NCBI GenBank assembly: GCA_964475945.1 | Contig: CAYYYF010000014.1 | Coordinates: 1-29,810, forward strand | Length of the DNA: 29,810 nucleotides | Origin: JBBIQH01 sp964475945 | Lineage (GTDB): Archaea; Thermoproteota; Nitrososphaeria; Nitrososphaerales; Nitrosocaldaceae | Reading direction: 5' to 3' | Part shown: piece after piece, positions 29,785 through 29,810 of the stretch | Layout: each line of letters begins with the position of its first letter | Numbering within the stretch: position 1 is the first letter of the stretch | The notes under the pieces: generated by a model | What the model was told of the DNA's origin: nothing | Database searches by the model: none | What the model saw: the letters and a program-made list of their open reading frames with translations, nothing else | Position numbers and translations under genes: made by a program

Positions 29785-29810
29785 GTGAGAATCCGTTAAG
29801 GAATTGAAAG
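29785..29810 (+). CRISPR. Putative first CRISPR repeat at the window edge
   Basis: The last 24-26 bases read GAGAATCC, GTTAAG, GAATTGAAAG. The final eight, ATTGAAAG, match the 5' handle that many archaeal type I and III crRNAs keep after Cas6 cleavage, and the whole resembles archaeal repeats of the form GAATCnnnnnnGGAATTGAAAG. The window stops exactly at the repeat's expected end, so the spacer array would lie beyond it. Only one copy can be seen, so repetition is not demonstrated, and no cas gene is present here. Confidence 0.6.

Overview
This 29.8-kb window looks chromosomal and comes from an ammonia-oxidising-type thaumarchaeon (Nitrososphaeria), probably a thermophilic one. The support is the combination of 4-hydroxybutyryl-CoA dehydratase (3-hydroxypropionate/4-hydroxybutyrate carbon fixation), an aspartate-semialdehyde-dehydrogenase-like protein of the kind proposed as malonyl-/succinyl-CoA reductase in this group, a CdvB/ESCRT-III division protein, NAC, Trm56, a Clp1-type RNA kinase, TatC, a UPF0182 protein and a cobalamin methyltransferase cluster. 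A Nitrosocaldus-like source is my guess from the AGG- and ATA-rich codon use and the gene set; the sequence does not prove it. Many genes have a TATA-like element about 25 bases before the start codon and no Shine-Dalgarno sequence, so leaderless transcripts are probably common. I used this spacing to choose several starts.

Layout. 1-2.7 kb (+): ASADH/malonyl-CoA-reductase-like protein, an Lrp/AsnC regulator with a palindrome on its TATA box, and heme O synthase. 2.7-4.6 kb (-): a secreted protein made almost wholly of RTX calcium-binding repeats. 4.7-6.7 kb (-): UbiD-type decarboxylase (possibly the archaeal mevalonate-pathway enzyme) overlapping a small unknown gene, and a small zinc-ribbon protein. 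6.9-9.9 kb (+): Clp1-type kinase, an unknown protein, TatC, and a CBS-pair protein ending in a C2H2 finger. 9.9-11.9 kb (-): an RNase-H-fold protein whose N-terminus is cut off by a frame disruption at a G6 run, a coiled-coil protein, NAC, and a stand-alone TGT-C2/PUA protein. 12-16.5 kb (+): AbrB-PhoU regulator, HflX and Trm56 as a tight operon, then 4-hydroxybutyryl-CoA dehydratase and a 54-residue zinc-ribbon protein. 16.5-23.8 kb (-): a divergent class I glutamine amidotransferase, UPF0182, three cobalamin methyltransferases, an AT-rich pentapeptide-repeat locus split by a frame change, and an EMC6-like small membrane protein. 23.9-25.7 kb (+): DPM1-GtrA glycosyltransferase overlapping a family 5 uracil-DNA glycosylase. 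25.7-29.5 kb: a glutamate-racemase homologue in which both catalytic cysteines are serine (-), CdvB (+), and hisG-hisD (-).

The window ends with about 270 bases of AT-rich, gene-free DNA with a TATA-like element, finishing exactly on a sequence whose last eight bases are ATTGAAAG. This is the 5' handle found in many archaeal crRNAs, so I read the end as a CRISPR leader plus first repeat, with the array beyond the edge. No cas gene is visible. The best candidates for unusual biology are this array start, the RTX secreted protein, the cysteine-less racemase homologue, the pentapeptide locus and the CBS-zinc-finger fusion.
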